A stretch of DNA of 48,891 nt from an uncultured Faecalibacterium sp. (GCA_900765105.1 CAAFQM010000050.1:1-48891), one strand, 5' to 3'; numbered from the stretch's first letter, positions 1-8,232 are shown. Notes: generated by a model not told the origin, from the sequence alone. A program made the numbers and translations.

Positions 1-957
1 GCCAACGAGGCACCTCCGGCCATCATCTCCATCTTCGTGGGCGAAGAGCTGGAAGCCGTCATCGACGCCATCGCTTCCGATTCTCCCTATGCCGGCCCCG
101 TCAAGATGAAGATGGATCTGGGCGTGGATGTGCTGCCCAAGTTCAGCAAGGACACCACCGACCGCAACCGCACCTCTCCCTTCGCCTTCACCGGCAACAA
201 GTTCGAGTTCCGTATGCCCGGCTCTGCCGAAAACCTGAGCGATTGCAACACCATCCTGAACACCGCCGTCGCCAAGGAGCTGAAGGGCTATGCCGATGAG
301 CTGGAAGGTGCCGAGGACTTCACCGCCGCCGCCATCGCACTGGTCAAGCGTACCATCCGTGACCACCGCCGCGTCATCTTCAACGGCAACGGCTACTCCG
401 CCGAGTGGGAAGCGGAAGCTGCAAAGCGTGGCCTGCCCAACAAGAAGAACGCCCCCGCTGCCCTGCCTGCCCTGATCGCACCCAAGAACATCGCCCTGAT
501 GGAAGAGTTCGGCGTGCTGACCAAGGTGGAGATGGAGAGCCGCTACGAAGTCGAGATGGAGCACTACGCCAAGATCATCAACATCGAAGCTCTGACCATG
601 CTGGAGATGGCCCGCAAGCAGCTGCTGCCCGCCGTCAACTCCTACATGAGCGAAGTTGCCAATACCGCCGCATCCAAGCTGGCCGTCAGCGAGGACATCA
701 GTGTCCGCAGCGAGACCAAGACCCTGACCCGGCTGTCCAACGATGCCGACGCCATGAGCGACGCCATCGACTCCCTGCAGGATGCTGTGGATGCCACCAA
801 GGCCCTGCCCACCGAGAGCGAGAAGGCCGTTGCCTTCCACGACAACGTTCTGCCTGCCATGGACGCCCTGCGCGCCGCAGCAGACGATGCCGAAACCGTC
901 TGCGGTGAGGATTACTGGCCCCTGCCCAGCTACAGCAAGATGCTCTACTACGTCTGA
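1..957 (+). CDS. glnN: Glutamine synthetase type III, C-terminal part (5' end outside window)
   Basis: The reading frame is open from base 1 and ends at TGA 955-957, so the gene starts upstream. The first visible residues (ANEAPPAIISIF) and the block DRNRTSPFAFTGNKFEFRMP are hallmarks of GSIII, the large dodecameric glutamine synthetase of Bacteroides and clostridia that makes glutamine from glutamate, ammonia and ATP in the cytoplasm. The C-terminal half is the long helical region typical of GSIII, ending in YWPLPSY. About 318 of the usual ~700 residues are present. It precedes a type I enzyme and an ANTAR regulator, so nitrogen assimilation is grouped here. GTG at 37 is an internal Val codon, not a start. 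Confidence 0.95.
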   Translation, partial: ANEAPPAIISIFVGEELEAVIDAIASDSPYAGPVKMKMDLGVDVLPKFSKDTTDRNRTSPFAFTGNKFEFRMPGSAENLSDCNTILNTAVAKELKGYADELEGAEDFTAAAIALVKRTIRDHRRVIFNGNGYSAEWEAEAAKRGLPNKKNAPAALPALIAPKNIALMEEFGVLTKVEMESRYEVEMEHYAKIINIEALTMLEMARKQLLPAVNSYMSEVANTAASKLAVSEDISVRSETKTLTRLSNDADAMSDAIDSLQDAVDATKALPTESEKAVAFHDNVLPAMDALRAAADDAETVCGEDYWPLPSYSKMLYYV

Positions 958-1046
958 TCCTTTCACACCAGCGTAACAGAATAAGCATCCGCAGGCTGCG
1001 GAATTCAATTTGCCATTCTCCTTTTCCTATTTCTTACACCAGCCTG

Positions 1047-1090
1047 AAGACCTGCTCTTGCAAAAGGGCAGGCCTTTGGGCGTTTTATTT
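1047..1090 (+). terminator. Hairpin with GCAA tetraloop and T-rich tail before glnA (terminator or attenuator)
   Basis: Stem 1047-1059 pairs with 1064-1076 (13 bp with one A-C mismatch and one G-U pair) around a GCAA loop, followed by GTTTTATTT. It lies between glnN and the glnA ribosome binding site, so it can end the first transcript or act as an attenuator read through under nitrogen control. A smaller hairpin (988-992/998-1002) lies upstream. Neither loop has the A1/G4 hexaloop expected of a standard ANTAR target, so ANTAR control is only a possibility. Confidence 0.6.
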
Positions 1091-1105
1091 GAAAGGGAAA
1101 CAACT

Positions 1106-2425
1106 ATGAGCTATTCGACCCAACAGGATATCCTTGATTTCGTTGAGGACAACAACGTCAAATTCGTGCGGTTCGCGTTCTGCGATATCTTCGGCACCCA
1201 GAAGAACATCGCCGTGCTGGCCAGCGACCTGCCCAAGGCGCTGCAGGACGGCGTGTGCTTCGACGGCAGCTCCATCGCCGGCTTCATGCATGTGGAGGAA
1301 AGCGACCTCGTGCTCCGGCCGGATCTGTCCACTGTCACCATCCTGCCGTGGCGCCCCACCGAGGGCCGGGTGATGCAGTTCTTCTGCGACGTGCAGAAGC
1401 CGGATGACCAGCCCTTTGGCGGCAACTGCCGGGGCTTTCTGCGCAGCGTGAACCGCAAATTCCGCAAGCTGGGCCTGACCTGCAATGTGGGCGCGGAGTG
1501 CGAGTTCTACCTGTTCGAGAATGATGATCGGGGCCGCCCCACCCGCATCCCCATCGACTTCGGCGGCTATTTTGACGTAGCCCCGCTGGATGCGGGCGAA
1601 AACCTGCGCCGGGACATCTGCCTGACCATGGAACAGATGGGCATGGCACCCCAGCACAGCCACCACGAGAGCGGCAACGGCCAGAACGAGATCGACTGCC
1701 ACCATGCCGGTCCCCTCAAGACCGCCGACAACGTGATGATGTTCAAGCAGATCGTGCGGGCCATCGCCATGCGCAGCGGCATCCACGCAAGCTTTCTGCC
1801 CAAACCCCTGCCGGACCAGGCAGGCAGCGGCCTGCACATCAACCTGTCGCTGTACATGGACGGCAAGAACCTGTTTGAGGGCGACATTGCCCCGGACAGC
1901 ACCGCAGGCAGCTTTATGGCGGGCGTGCTGGCGCACAGCCGGGAGCTGACCGTGTTCACCAATCCCCTGCCCAACAGCTACCAGCGCTTTGGCTGCGACG
2001 AGGCCCCCCGCTATGTGAGCTGGAGCCGCCAGAACCGCAGCCAGCTGGTGCGCATCCCGCAGGTGAAGGGTGACAACTGCCGCATGGAGCTGCGCAGCCC
2101 GGACCCCGCCTGCAACCCGTATCTGGCCATCGGGCTGGTGCTGGCCGCCGGTCTGGACGGCATCGAGAAGCGGATGATCCTGCAGCCCCCGGTCAACAAA
2201 AACCTGTTCGACCCCGCCGAGGCCGCCGGCCTTGGCCTCGAAACTCTGCCCGCCACGCTGGAAGAAGCCGTGCAGGCCGCCGAGGAAAGCGAATTCCTGC
2301 ACCGGGTGCTGCCCGAAGAGCTGGCGGCCCGCTACCTTACCGAGGAACTCAAACGGTGCGAAGCACTGAAAAATGCAGCCGACCCCGCCGAGTATGAGCG
2401 CGTCCACTATTTCAACACCATCTGA
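1106..2425 (+). CDS. glnA: Glutamine synthetase type I
   Basis: This 439-residue cytoplasmic enzyme is the usual length for GSI-alpha and condenses glutamate with ammonia using ATP. ATG 1106 is chosen because GAAAGGGAA sits just upstream; a longer frame from 1010 runs back through the leader hairpin. Visible motifs are CFDGSSIAGF (beta-grasp domain), GAECEFYLF (metal-binding glutamates), NEIDCHH, the HINLS block, NSYQRFG and RMELRSPDP. The loop that carries the adenylylated Tyr in GSI-beta reads NKNLFDP, with Phe, so control by adenylylation is unlikely, as expected in Firmicutes. It is followed 40 bases later by an ANTAR gene, probably co-transcribed, an arrangement known from clostridia. 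Confidence 0.96.
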   Translation: MSYSTQQDILDFVEDNNVKFVRFAFCDIFGTQKNIAVLASDLPKALQDGVCFDGSSIAGFMHVEESDLVLRPDLSTVTILPWRPTEGRVMQFFCDVQKPDDQPFGGNCRGFLRSVNRKFRKLGLTCNVGAECEFYLFENDDRGRPTRIPIDFGGYFDVAPLDAGENLRRDICLTMEQMGMAPQHSHHESGNGQNEIDCHHAGPLKTADNVMMFKQIVRAIAMRSGIHASFLPKPLPDQAGSGLHINLSLYMDGKNLFEGDIAPDSTAGSFMAGVLAHSRELTVFTNPLPNSYQRFGCDEAPRYVSWSRQNRSQLVRIPQVKGDNCRMELRSPDPACNPYLAIGLVLAAGLDGIEKRMILQPPVNKNLFDPAEAAGLGLETLPATLEEAVQAAEESEFLHRVLPEELAARYLTEELKRCEALKNAADPAEYERVHYFNTI

Positions 2426-2465
2426 CCCCTACCGGAACCGAACGTAGGAGAAAGGAGCGAAGGAA

Positions 2466-3044
2466 ATGGGACGTGCACTGATCATAAGCGCCGGTGCAAG
2501 CTCCAACGAGTATATCTCCGCACGGCTGACCGAAATGGGCTACAGCCGCCCGGTGATCATCCCCAGCGGAGCGGAAGCCCGGCGCAGGATGACCGAATCC
2601 GACTTTGAACTGATCGTGGTCAACTCTCCCCTGCCCGACGAGTTCGGCCACGAAGTGTGCATCAACGCGGTGGAAAAAACCGACGCCGGGGTGGTGTTTC
2701 TGGTCAAGGCCGCGCAGGCCGACCAGCTGCTCGGCCCCCTGAGCGATCAGGGCGTGCTGGTGCTGAGCAAACCGTTCAGCACGGCGTTTTTCATGCAGGT
2801 GATGCACATGGCCGAGGCCGGCAACCACCGGCTGCAGCGTGCCCGGCAGGAGAACGCCCGCCTGCAGGAAAAGATCGCGCAGGTGCGGCTGGGCAGCCGC
2901 GCCAAATGCTGCCTGATCGAACATGAACACCTGACCGAAGCCGAGGCCCACCGCTACATCGAGAAACAGGCCATGGACACCCGCCGCGACCGCACCGAGG
3001 TTGCGCAGGAAGTGCTTGATTCTTATGAGGACATGGGTGTATAA
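2466..3044 (+). CDS. ANTAR-domain antiterminator with degenerate receiver
   Basis: 192 residues. Residues 1-115 have a receiver-like fold pattern, but the phospho-accepting Asp is replaced by Asn (VVNSPLP, N53), while the switch Lys is kept (LSKPF, K102). Residues 118-140 form a coiled coil and 137-190 an ANTAR RNA-binding domain (CCLIEHEHLTEAEAHRYIEK). ANTAR proteins bind nascent leader RNA and prevent termination. The start has AGGAGAAAGGAG upstream. Clostridial glnA genes are often followed by such a regulator (NitR-type), so the likely target is a leader of the glutamine synthetase genes. Loss of the Asp suggests that it is not switched by phosphorylation. Role inferred from family and neighbours. 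Confidence 0.88.
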   Translation: MGRALIISAGASSNEYISARLTEMGYSRPVIIPSGAEARRRMTESDFELIVVNSPLPDEFGHEVCINAVEKTDAGVVFLVKAAQADQLLGPLSDQGVLVLSKPFSTAFFMQVMHMAEAGNHRLQRARQENARLQEKIAQVRLGSRAKCCLIEHEHLTEAEAHRYIEKQAMDTRRDRTEVAQEVLDSYEDMGV

Positions 3045-3060
3045 TATCGAGTTGGGAAAC

Positions 3061-3209
3061 AGGCTTCCCCCTTGGGGGAAGCTGTCGCGTGAGCGACTGA
3101 TGAGGGGGAGCTTCCGCCAGACGCTGCTCTCCGGGAGCAGCATGGAACCGCTACTCCCCTCATCCGCTTCATTTCGTTCAGCACCTTTCCCCGAGGGGGA
3201 AGGCTTTTG
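3061..3209. repeat. Inverted pair of palindromic repeat elements between ANTAR gene and pyrG
   Basis: The left half starts AGGCTTCCCCCTTGGGGGAAG, then has a GTCGC/GCGAC hairpin and GATGAGGGGGAG. The right half is a diverged inverse copy (CTCCCCTCATCCGC to CCCCGAGGGGGAAGGC). Between them is a GCTGCTC/GAGCAGC hairpin. The same element family recurs inside phage genes at 20827-20872 and 31972-32017. It fills the gap before pyrG and could act as a transcript end or processing site, but its nature is that of a small dispersed repeat. Confidence 0.7.
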
Positions 3210-3239
3210 ACTGGATCATATAGAGGAGGAAGTAATTTT

Positions 3240-4883
3240 ATGGCAGAAAAACAAACCAAATTCATCTTTGTGACCGGCGGCGTCGTCTCCGGCCTGGGCA
3301 AAGGCATCACGGCCGCATCGCTGGGCCGTCTGCTCAAATGCCGCGGCCTGAAGGTCGCCAGCCAGAAACTGGACCCCTACGTCAACGTGGACCCCGGCAC
3401 CATGAGCCCGCTGCAGCACGGCGAAGTGTTCGTGACCGACGACGGCACCGAGACCGATCTGGATCTGGGCCACTATGAGCGCTTCATCGACGAAAACCTG
3501 AACAAGTACTCCAACCTGACCACCGGCAAGGTGTACTGGAACGTACTGAACAAGGAGCGTCAGGGTGCTTATCTGGGCCAGACGGTGCAGATCATCCCCC
3601 ACATCACCAACGAGATCAAGAGCTATATCTATAATCTGGCTTCCTCCACCGAAGCCGATGTGGTCATTACCGAGATCGGCGGCACCACCGGCGACATCGA
3701 GAGCCAGCCTTTCCTGGAGGCCATCCGTCAGGTTGGTCTGGAACAGGGCCGCGACAACTGCTGCTACATCCATGTGGTGCTGGTGCCCTATATTTCCGGC
3801 TCGGACGAGTACAAGTCCAAGCCCGCACAGCACTCGGTCAAGGAGCTGCAGGGCATGGGCGTGAACCCCGACATCATCATCCTGCGCGCCGACGGCAGCG
3901 TGGGCGGCGACATCCGCCGCAAGATCAGCACCTTCTGCAATGTCAAGCCGGAGTGCGTCATCGAAAACCTGACCATGCCCAGCCTGTATCAGTGCCCGCT
4001 GATGCTGCACTCCAACGGTCTGGATGACGTCGTGGTGAAAAAGCTCAAGCTGGACGTCCCCGCCGCCGACCTGACCGAGTGGAAGCAGGTGGTGAGCCGC
4101 ATCGCCACCCGCAGCAAGACCTGCACCATCGCGCTGGTGGGCAAGTATGTCAAGCTGCACGACGCCTACCTCTCCGTGATGGAAAGCCTGTACCATGCCG
4201 GCTTTGAGAACGACAGCCAGGTGGAGATCAAGTGGGTGGAAAGTGAAGACCTGACCGATCAGGCCGCCTGCAAGGAAGCCTTTGCCGATGTGGACGGCAT
4301 CATCGTGCCCGGCGGCTTCGGCGACCGCGGCATCGAGGGCATGATCCAGGCCGCTCAGTACGCCCGTGAAAACAATGTTCCCTATTTCGGCATCTGCCTT
4401 GGTATGCAGATCATGGTGATGGAGTTCGCCCGCAACGTACTGGGCTACGCCGACGCCAACTCCAGCGAGTTCACCCCGGATGGCGCACACAACGTCATCT
4501 CCCTGATGCCGGACCAGCAGGGCAACATCCCCAAGGGCGGCACCATGCGTCTGGGCAAGTACCCCTGCAAAGTGATGCCCGGCACCAAGATGGCCGAGTG
4601 CTACGGCGAGAGCGAGATCTGGGAGCGTCACCGCCACCGCTATGAGTTCAACAACGATTTCCGTCAGGAGATGCAGGATAAGGGTCTGGTCATTTCCGGC
4701 ACCAGCCCGGACGGCCATCTGGTGGAGACCGTGGAGCTGCCCGGCCGCGACTTCCATCTGGGCGCACAGTTCCACCCCGAATTCAAGAGCCGCCCGAACC
4801 GCGCTCACCCGCTGTTCAAGGCATTCATCGCAGCAGCGCTCCGCCTCCGCGCCAGCGAACAGCGCAGCCTGATGCACCTGTAA
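3240..4883 (+). CDS. pyrG: CTP synthase
   Basis: This 547-residue enzyme makes CTP from UTP using ATP and glutamine, the last step of pyrimidine nucleotide synthesis. The N-terminal amidoligase domain has the P-loop VTGGVVSGLGKG and the block LDPYVNVDPGTMSPLQHGE. The C-terminal glutaminase domain has PGGFGDRG, the nucleophile in GICLGMQ (C386) and the catalytic pair in QFHPEF (H512, E514). ATG 3240 is chosen over an upstream in-frame codon because AGAGGAGGAAG precedes it. It ends at a strong terminator shared with the convergent GGDEF gene. Length and all key residues are normal. Confidence 0.98.
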   Translation: MAEKQTKFIFVTGGVVSGLGKGITAASLGRLLKCRGLKVASQKLDPYVNVDPGTMSPLQHGEVFVTDDGTETDLDLGHYERFIDENLNKYSNLTTGKVYWNVLNKERQGAYLGQTVQIIPHITNEIKSYIYNLASSTEADVVITEIGGTTGDIESQPFLEAIRQVGLEQGRDNCCYIHVVLVPYISGSDEYKSKPAQHSVKELQGMGVNPDIIILRADGSVGGDIRRKISTFCNVKPECVIENLTMPSLYQCPLMLHSNGLDDVVVKKLKLDVPAADLTEWKQVVSRIATRSKTCTIALVGKYVKLHDAYLSVMESLYHAGFENDSQVEIKWVESEDLTDQAACKEAFADVDGIIVPGGFGDRGIEGMIQAAQYARENNVPYFGICLGMQIMVMEFARNVLGYADANSSEFTPDGAHNVISLMPDQQGNIPKGGTMRLGKYPCKVMPGTKMAECYGESEIWERHRHRYEFNNDFRQEMQDKGLVISGTSPDGHLVETVELPGRDFHLGAQFHPEFKSRPNRAHPLFKAFIAAALRLRASEQRSLMHL

Positions 4884-4896
4884 AAAACAGTAAAAC

Positions 4897-4937
4897 GAAC
4901 CCCCGGGGATCCTGAAGGTCCTTCCGGGGGTTTGTTC
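4897..4937. terminator. Bidirectional terminator between pyrG and the GGDEF gene
   Basis: AACCCCCGG (4898-4906) pairs with CCGGGGGTT (4924-4932). T-rich sequence follows on both strands, so it can serve both convergent genes. Confidence 0.85.
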
Positions 4938-4952
4938 TGTTTGCAGCTCATT

Positions 4953-6827
4953 TCAGTCTGCACGCAGGCCGTGATCGTAGAGTGCATGGCGGCGCTGCTT
5001 GTCGGCATACATCCGCTTGTCAGCCAGCAGACGGGCCTGTTCGGCGCTGGGGCACTCGGACGGGAACAGCGACCAGCCGCAGCTCGTCCCGATAAAGATA
5101 TCGTTGCCGTCCAGCTGATACACTTCTGCCACCGCGATGCCCACCTTCGTAGCTTTGCGGCGGCAGTCCTCAGCGCTCAGCTCGCCCACCAGCAGCAGTG
5201 CAAACTCATCGCCGCCCAGACGGAACGCATAGTCTGAGCCACGGATGCAGCCCTGCAGCCGCTTACCTACTTCCTGCAGCAGCCGGTCGCCCATAGCGTG
5301 GCCGTAGGTATCGTTCACCGGCTTAAAGCGGTCGAGATCCAGATAAAACAAGGCAAACGCCTGCCCGCGCCGTTCCAGCGCACCGACCACTGCGTCGAAA
5401 TACCGCTTGTTCAGCAGGCCGGTGAGGGCATCGGTGTTGGCCAGCTCCTGCAGCAGATGCTGCCTGCCCATATCCTGTGCGATTATCATCACGCGGGTGA
5501 GCCGTCCTTCCTCCCAGCCGCAGGGCACCACCGTCATCATCAGGAAAGCGCTCTTGTCGCGGGCGGCGTACTCGAACTTGAGGGCGTCCTCCGGCGTTTT
5601 GAGCTGAGCGCGGAGGTTTTCCGGCGAGAGCATCCGGGTGAGCTTTGCGTTCTCGCCGTCGGTCAACGCAACATACTTGCGGGAGATCTCCTCCCGCAGC
5701 TCCCGGAAGGAACCTTCCGGCGGGTAAAGATCTTCTTTCTTCCGCTCATGGTCCTCGTAGCGATCGGTGTCGAGGTCGCAGATGGCAAAGCGGTCTACAA
5801 GACGGGCCATTCCTTCGAACATCTCATCAGCAATTTCCTTGCGGCGCTGCAGCTCCTGCTTTTCGGCTTCTGCCCGCTCACGGCGCATTTTTGCCTCATT
5901 GTAAAAGATCTTGCTCATGCCGAACAGAATGACCGCAAACAGTGCCAGCAGCAGCAAAATCGTGTTGGCCTGCACGGCGTTCATGCCGCTTTCCACAGCA
6001 CTGGCCGGTACGACACCGATGATGGACCAGTCCTTCACACCAACAGGCTGATACACCAGATAATACCGCGTTGATGCAATGTCGTAGGTCACACCGCCGG
6101 TTTCCTTCTGTTGGACAGCACTGCGCGTCTGGCTGAAATCGATCTGGTACGTCTCCGTGTTGTCTTCAAGATAGTCGAAGAGGTTGGTCAGCTGTTCGGG
6201 GATCACCGTCCTCGGCTCGGTGGAAAGCACCACGTCGCCGTTCGTGCGCACGATGTAGCAGTCGCTCTGGCCTTCATAGGCCAGACCGCCGAGCAGGTTT
6301 TCCAGTGTGGTGTTGTCGTAGCACAGCGCCAGCGACGTATAGGTGACACCATCTATTGTGATGGGCTGTACCTGCATGGCAAACATGACCTTGCGCACCC
6401 CTTTGCTGGAGATATAGCTGGTCACGATGGGGCCGTCGGAAGCGTAAAGCTCCGCCAGCGCAGCCTTCATGTGCGGGGCGTCTCCCTGCCGGCCGCCGAC
6501 TGTCCAATACTGGTTTTCCTCATTGAAAAGCACTGCCTCACTGTACTGCCAGGTCGCGCGTTCCTCCACATATGTGCGCCATTTGCGCGATGCATCCGGA
6601 TCGCCGTCCAGATCTTCAAGGTCTTTGCCCCAGACCTCAAGGACGTTCCAGTTCCGCTGCACGAACATGTTAAAGGTCTTGGTCACCTGACTGTAGGTGG
6701 AAAGCAGGTTTGCCGTGCTCTCGCGGCAGATCTGCTGACGGGTGTATCCGCTGTAGAACACGATGCACACCAGAACCGTGATCATCACCGCGGCTGACAG
6801 TGCGATATTTTTTGTTTTCTGTCTCAT
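4953..6827 (-). CDS. Membrane-bound diguanylate cyclase with extracellular sensor domain
   Basis: 624 residues. A membrane segment at about 8-28 and another at about 290-312 enclose a ~260-residue outer domain with a Cache-like look (SYISSKGVRKVMFAMQVQPI). A short linker helix is followed by a PAS-like region (about 340-455) and a GGDEF domain. The active motif GGDEF (538-542) is intact, and RGSD (529-532) five residues before it is a perfect product-inhibition I-site. It should make cyclic di-GMP at the inner membrane face in response to an outside ligand and be limited by its product. ATG has GTGAGGAACGCT before it. Monocistronic, convergent with pyrG, with its own sigma-A promoter. The ligand cannot be read from the sequence. 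Confidence 0.92.
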   Translation of the reverse strand: MRQKTKNIALSAAVMITVLVCIVFYSGYTRQQICRESTANLLSTYSQVTKTFNMFVQRNWNVLEVWGKDLEDLDGDPDASRKWRTYVEERATWQYSEAVLFNEENQYWTVGGRQGDAPHMKAALAELYASDGPIVTSYISSKGVRKVMFAMQVQPITIDGVTYTSLALCYDNTTLENLLGGLAYEGQSDCYIVRTNGDVVLSTEPRTVIPEQLTNLFDYLEDNTETYQIDFSQTRSAVQQKETGGVTYDIASTRYYLVYQPVGVKDWSIIGVVPASAVESGMNAVQANTILLLLALFAVILFGMSKIFYNEAKMRRERAEAEKQELQRRKEIADEMFEGMARLVDRFAICDLDTDRYEDHERKKEDLYPPEGSFRELREEISRKYVALTDGENAKLTRMLSPENLRAQLKTPEDALKFEYAARDKSAFLMMTVVPCGWEEGRLTRVMIIAQDMGRQHLLQELANTDALTGLLNKRYFDAVVGALERRGQAFALFYLDLDRFKPVNDTYGHAMGDRLLQEVGKRLQGCIRGSDYAFRLGGDEFALLLVGELSAEDCRRKATKVGIAVAEVYQLDGNDIFIGTSCGWSLFPSECPSAEQARLLADKRMYADKQRRHALYDHGLRAD

Positions 6828-7356
6828 AAGCGTTCCTCACGATCCGCCCTGCGGCGTGTTTTTCATCCGCTTCTTCCTTGTTAAAATTATACCATCCTGA
6901 AAAGGACGGTTCAATACACGAAGTTCGCCGTTTACGCAGATTATACGCCGTTTCACTCAGAAACCCGGCAAATGTGAGGGTTATAGGGCAGAAAAAACGG
7001 AGCAGCCCGGTGACAGCGCTGAACCGGTAAGCGTTGATGACCGGCGCACCGTCACCGGCAATCGATTGTACCGCACCACGGAATGTGATGTCCTGATTTG
7101 CAAAGGCGCCTTTGAAATACTCATACAAGCTTTCTTTAACGGATGCATAATAGCGCTGTCCGTCTGCTGAAACGACAGAGAAACACTTATAGTTCACGTC
7201 CTTGACCGTGTAAGTATAATAGTAGCCAAAGTCCGTGTGGCCTGAGTAACTTACATAGTCCCCGACCTTATACTGCGTATCAGCTGCGAACGCCGGAACC
7301 GCAAAAGCAAGGCACAACGCCAGCACGGCCAGCAGTGAAATCACTTTCTTTTTCAT
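6670..7356 (-). CDS. Small secreted protein; 3' end of the frame probably not genuine
   Basis: The frame starts at ATG after AAAAAGGAGAAAATC. Residues 1-25 are a clear signal peptide (basic MKKK, hydrophobic core, AFA before AD), followed by a ~90-residue domain rich in Tyr and Val with no family I recognise (YKVGDYVSYSGHTDFGYYYT). After about residue 115 (around base 7010) the sequence becomes Arg- and Cys-rich, crosses the GGDEF promoter and overlaps the GGDEF gene by 158 bases in another frame. The real protein is probably ~115-120 residues and its stop has been lost or shifted. Sec export is clear; function unknown. Confidence 0.55.
   Translation of the reverse strand: MKKKVISLLAVLALCLAFAVPAFAADTQYKVGDYVSYSGHTDFGYYYTYTVKDVNYKCFSVVSADGQRYYASVKESLYEYFKGAFANQDITFRGAVQSIAGDGAPVINAYRFSAVTGLLRFFCPITLTFAGFLSETAYNLRKRRTSCIEPSFSGWYNFNKEEADEKHAAGRIVRNAYETENKKYRTVSRGDDHGSGVHRVLQRIHPSADLPREHGKPAFHLQSGDQDL
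6886..6914 (-). promoter_or_regulatory. Sigma-A promoter of the GGDEF gene
   Basis: On the minus strand TTGAAC (6909-6914), a 17-bp spacer and a perfect TATAAT (6886-6891), about 60 bases before the GGDEF start. It lies inside the nominal 3' extension of the secreted-protein frame, which argues that the extension is not coding. Confidence 0.75.
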
Positions 7357-7400
7357 GATTTTCTCCTTTTTTCATTCGATTTTTGCGCAGATAATATTGC

Positions 7401-7429
7401 TTGCGGGATACAGCAAGCAGTTGTATAAT
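7401..7429 (+). promoter_or_regulatory. Probable sigma-A promoter reading into the scar region
   Basis: TTGCGG (7401-7406), 17 bp, TATAAT (7424-7429). It faces right toward a short frame beginning at 7468 with no recognisable product, so it may be left from a lost gene. Confidence 0.5.
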
Positions 7430-7484
7430 ATAAGCCAGCAGAACAACCGCTTTTGGAGGGCTGTGTCATGACACGACAAGATTA

Positions 7485-7598
7485 CATGGTGGGTATGGTG
7501 GCAAAGGGGTCTGTTTGCAGACTTTTCTATATCTCCTATTTTTTTGTTCCTACTGGGGAGTTTTCAAAAATAGCCATCTTCCCACCATACCCACCATG
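7485..7598. repeat. 17-bp perfect inverted repeat with ~80-bp spacer
   Basis: CATGGTGGGTATGGTGG (7485-7501) is repeated in inverse at 7582-7598. The spacer has a GTCTG/CAGAC hairpin and several T-runs. It could be a transposition or integration scar or part of an old phage regulatory region. No gene is recognised inside. Confidence 0.6.
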
Positions 7599-7612
7599 GA
7601 AAGGAGAACCAA

Positions 7613-7829
7613 GTGACCTACGAAGAGAAAAAGGCGTGGCTCTGGCGGTATCGGCTTCTGCGGCCAGCTGACCGCCGCACAGGCTCAGCTCAAGACCGCG
7701 CAGGACGGCCTTGCAAAGTTCGACGGCGTGGACGTTGCCGCTCTGAATGCGCAGGTGGCGAGGCTGCAGGCCGACCTGAAAACGCAGGCCGACGGCTTTG
7801 CCTTTGACAACGCCCTCTTGTTGACATGA
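7613..7829 (+). pseudogene. Fused fragments of two phage genes (old prophage remnant)
   Basis: GTG 7613 starts TYEEKKAWLWRYR, resembling the beginning of clostridial phage late regulators (RinA/DUF1492-like). From about 7665 a different frame reads GQLTAAQAQLKTAQDGLAKF then DGVDVAALNAQVARLQADL and ends at TGA 7827-7829. This resembles the coiled-coil middle of phage scaffold proteins of the GP20 family. The frame change at the join shows that neither gene is intact. Decayed remnant outside the main prophage. Confidence 0.5.
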
Positions 7830-7831
7830 CA

Positions 7832-7874
7832 ACAGCCCCGTGGTTCCGTTCCGGTTCCACAGGGCTGTTTTTGT
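7832..7874 (+). terminator. Terminator after phage remnant
   Basis: ACAGCCC (7832-7838) pairs with GGGCTGT (7862-7868), with an inner GTGG/CCAC helix, then TTTTTG. Confidence 0.75.
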
Positions 7875-7913
7875 TTATCAGTCGTTCAATAGTGTTATTC
7901 CACGAATCACGCC

Positions 7914-8080
7914 TTATAGTTCTGTGCAAACTCGCATGATCTCCGGCAGGCTGACATCCGGGCCGTTTGCCTGGATGCATTTGATGTCGCTCTGTGCTTT
8001 TGCAAGTGCTGTCGCAATTTGATTGCGTTTTTCATCCGAAAGATTCGTTTTTATCGCCTGTTTCTTTAAAAGCGGGTTGC
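7914..8080 (-). pseudogene. C-terminal fragment of an unidentified protein
   Basis: A ~50-residue stretch (LKKQAIKTNLSDEKRNQIAT, later NGPDVSLPEIMRVCTEL) has normal amino acid composition and ends in a stop. The upstream frame runs into a terminator hairpin and Cys-rich sequence rather than a start, so this looks like the 3' end of a gene cut by insertion. Family not recognised. Confidence 0.35.
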
Positions 8081-8086
8081 AACTGC

Positions 8087-8125
8087 AAAAAAGCACCCGA
8101 AAACTTACGTTCTCAGGTGCTTTTT
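8087..8125. terminator. Terminator-like hairpin at left edge of prophage
   Basis: AAAAAAGCACC (8087-8097) pairs with GGTGCTTTTT (8116-8125). It has A-runs and T-runs on both sides, so it can work on either strand. Confidence 0.7.
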
Positions 8126-8147
8126 GTGGTGGGCAAACCAAAACCCC

Positions 8148-8156
8148 AGTCGAACC
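8148..8156. other. Candidate left attachment core (attL) of prophage 1
   Basis: AGTCGAACC occurs here and again at 47527-47535 at the end of the serine recombinase gene. The two copies bracket the phage genes precisely. Serine recombinases need only short identical cores, so 9 bp is enough, but also short enough to be chance. Confidence 0.4.
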
Positions 8157-8232
8157 CGACAGTCACCGTTTTCCCCACCGCCATCGTTCTTTATATTCCC
8201 TGTTCCTTTTACCGCCACATGTCCCACTAAAC

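Noticed and set aside
988..1002. First hairpin of a two-hairpin ANTAR target before glnA
   Set aside because: The loop has five bases (AGGCT), not the A1/G4 hexaloop, and the second hairpin has a GCAA tetraloop.
3061..3209. CRISPR array, because of several short repeats
   Set aside because: Repeats are palindromic, unequal and not regularly spaced; no cas genes in the window.
1085..4877. Long minus-strand frames opposite glnA and pyrG
   Set aside because: Mirror frames of well-identified genes; composition rich in His, Gly, Val and Ala with no start signals.
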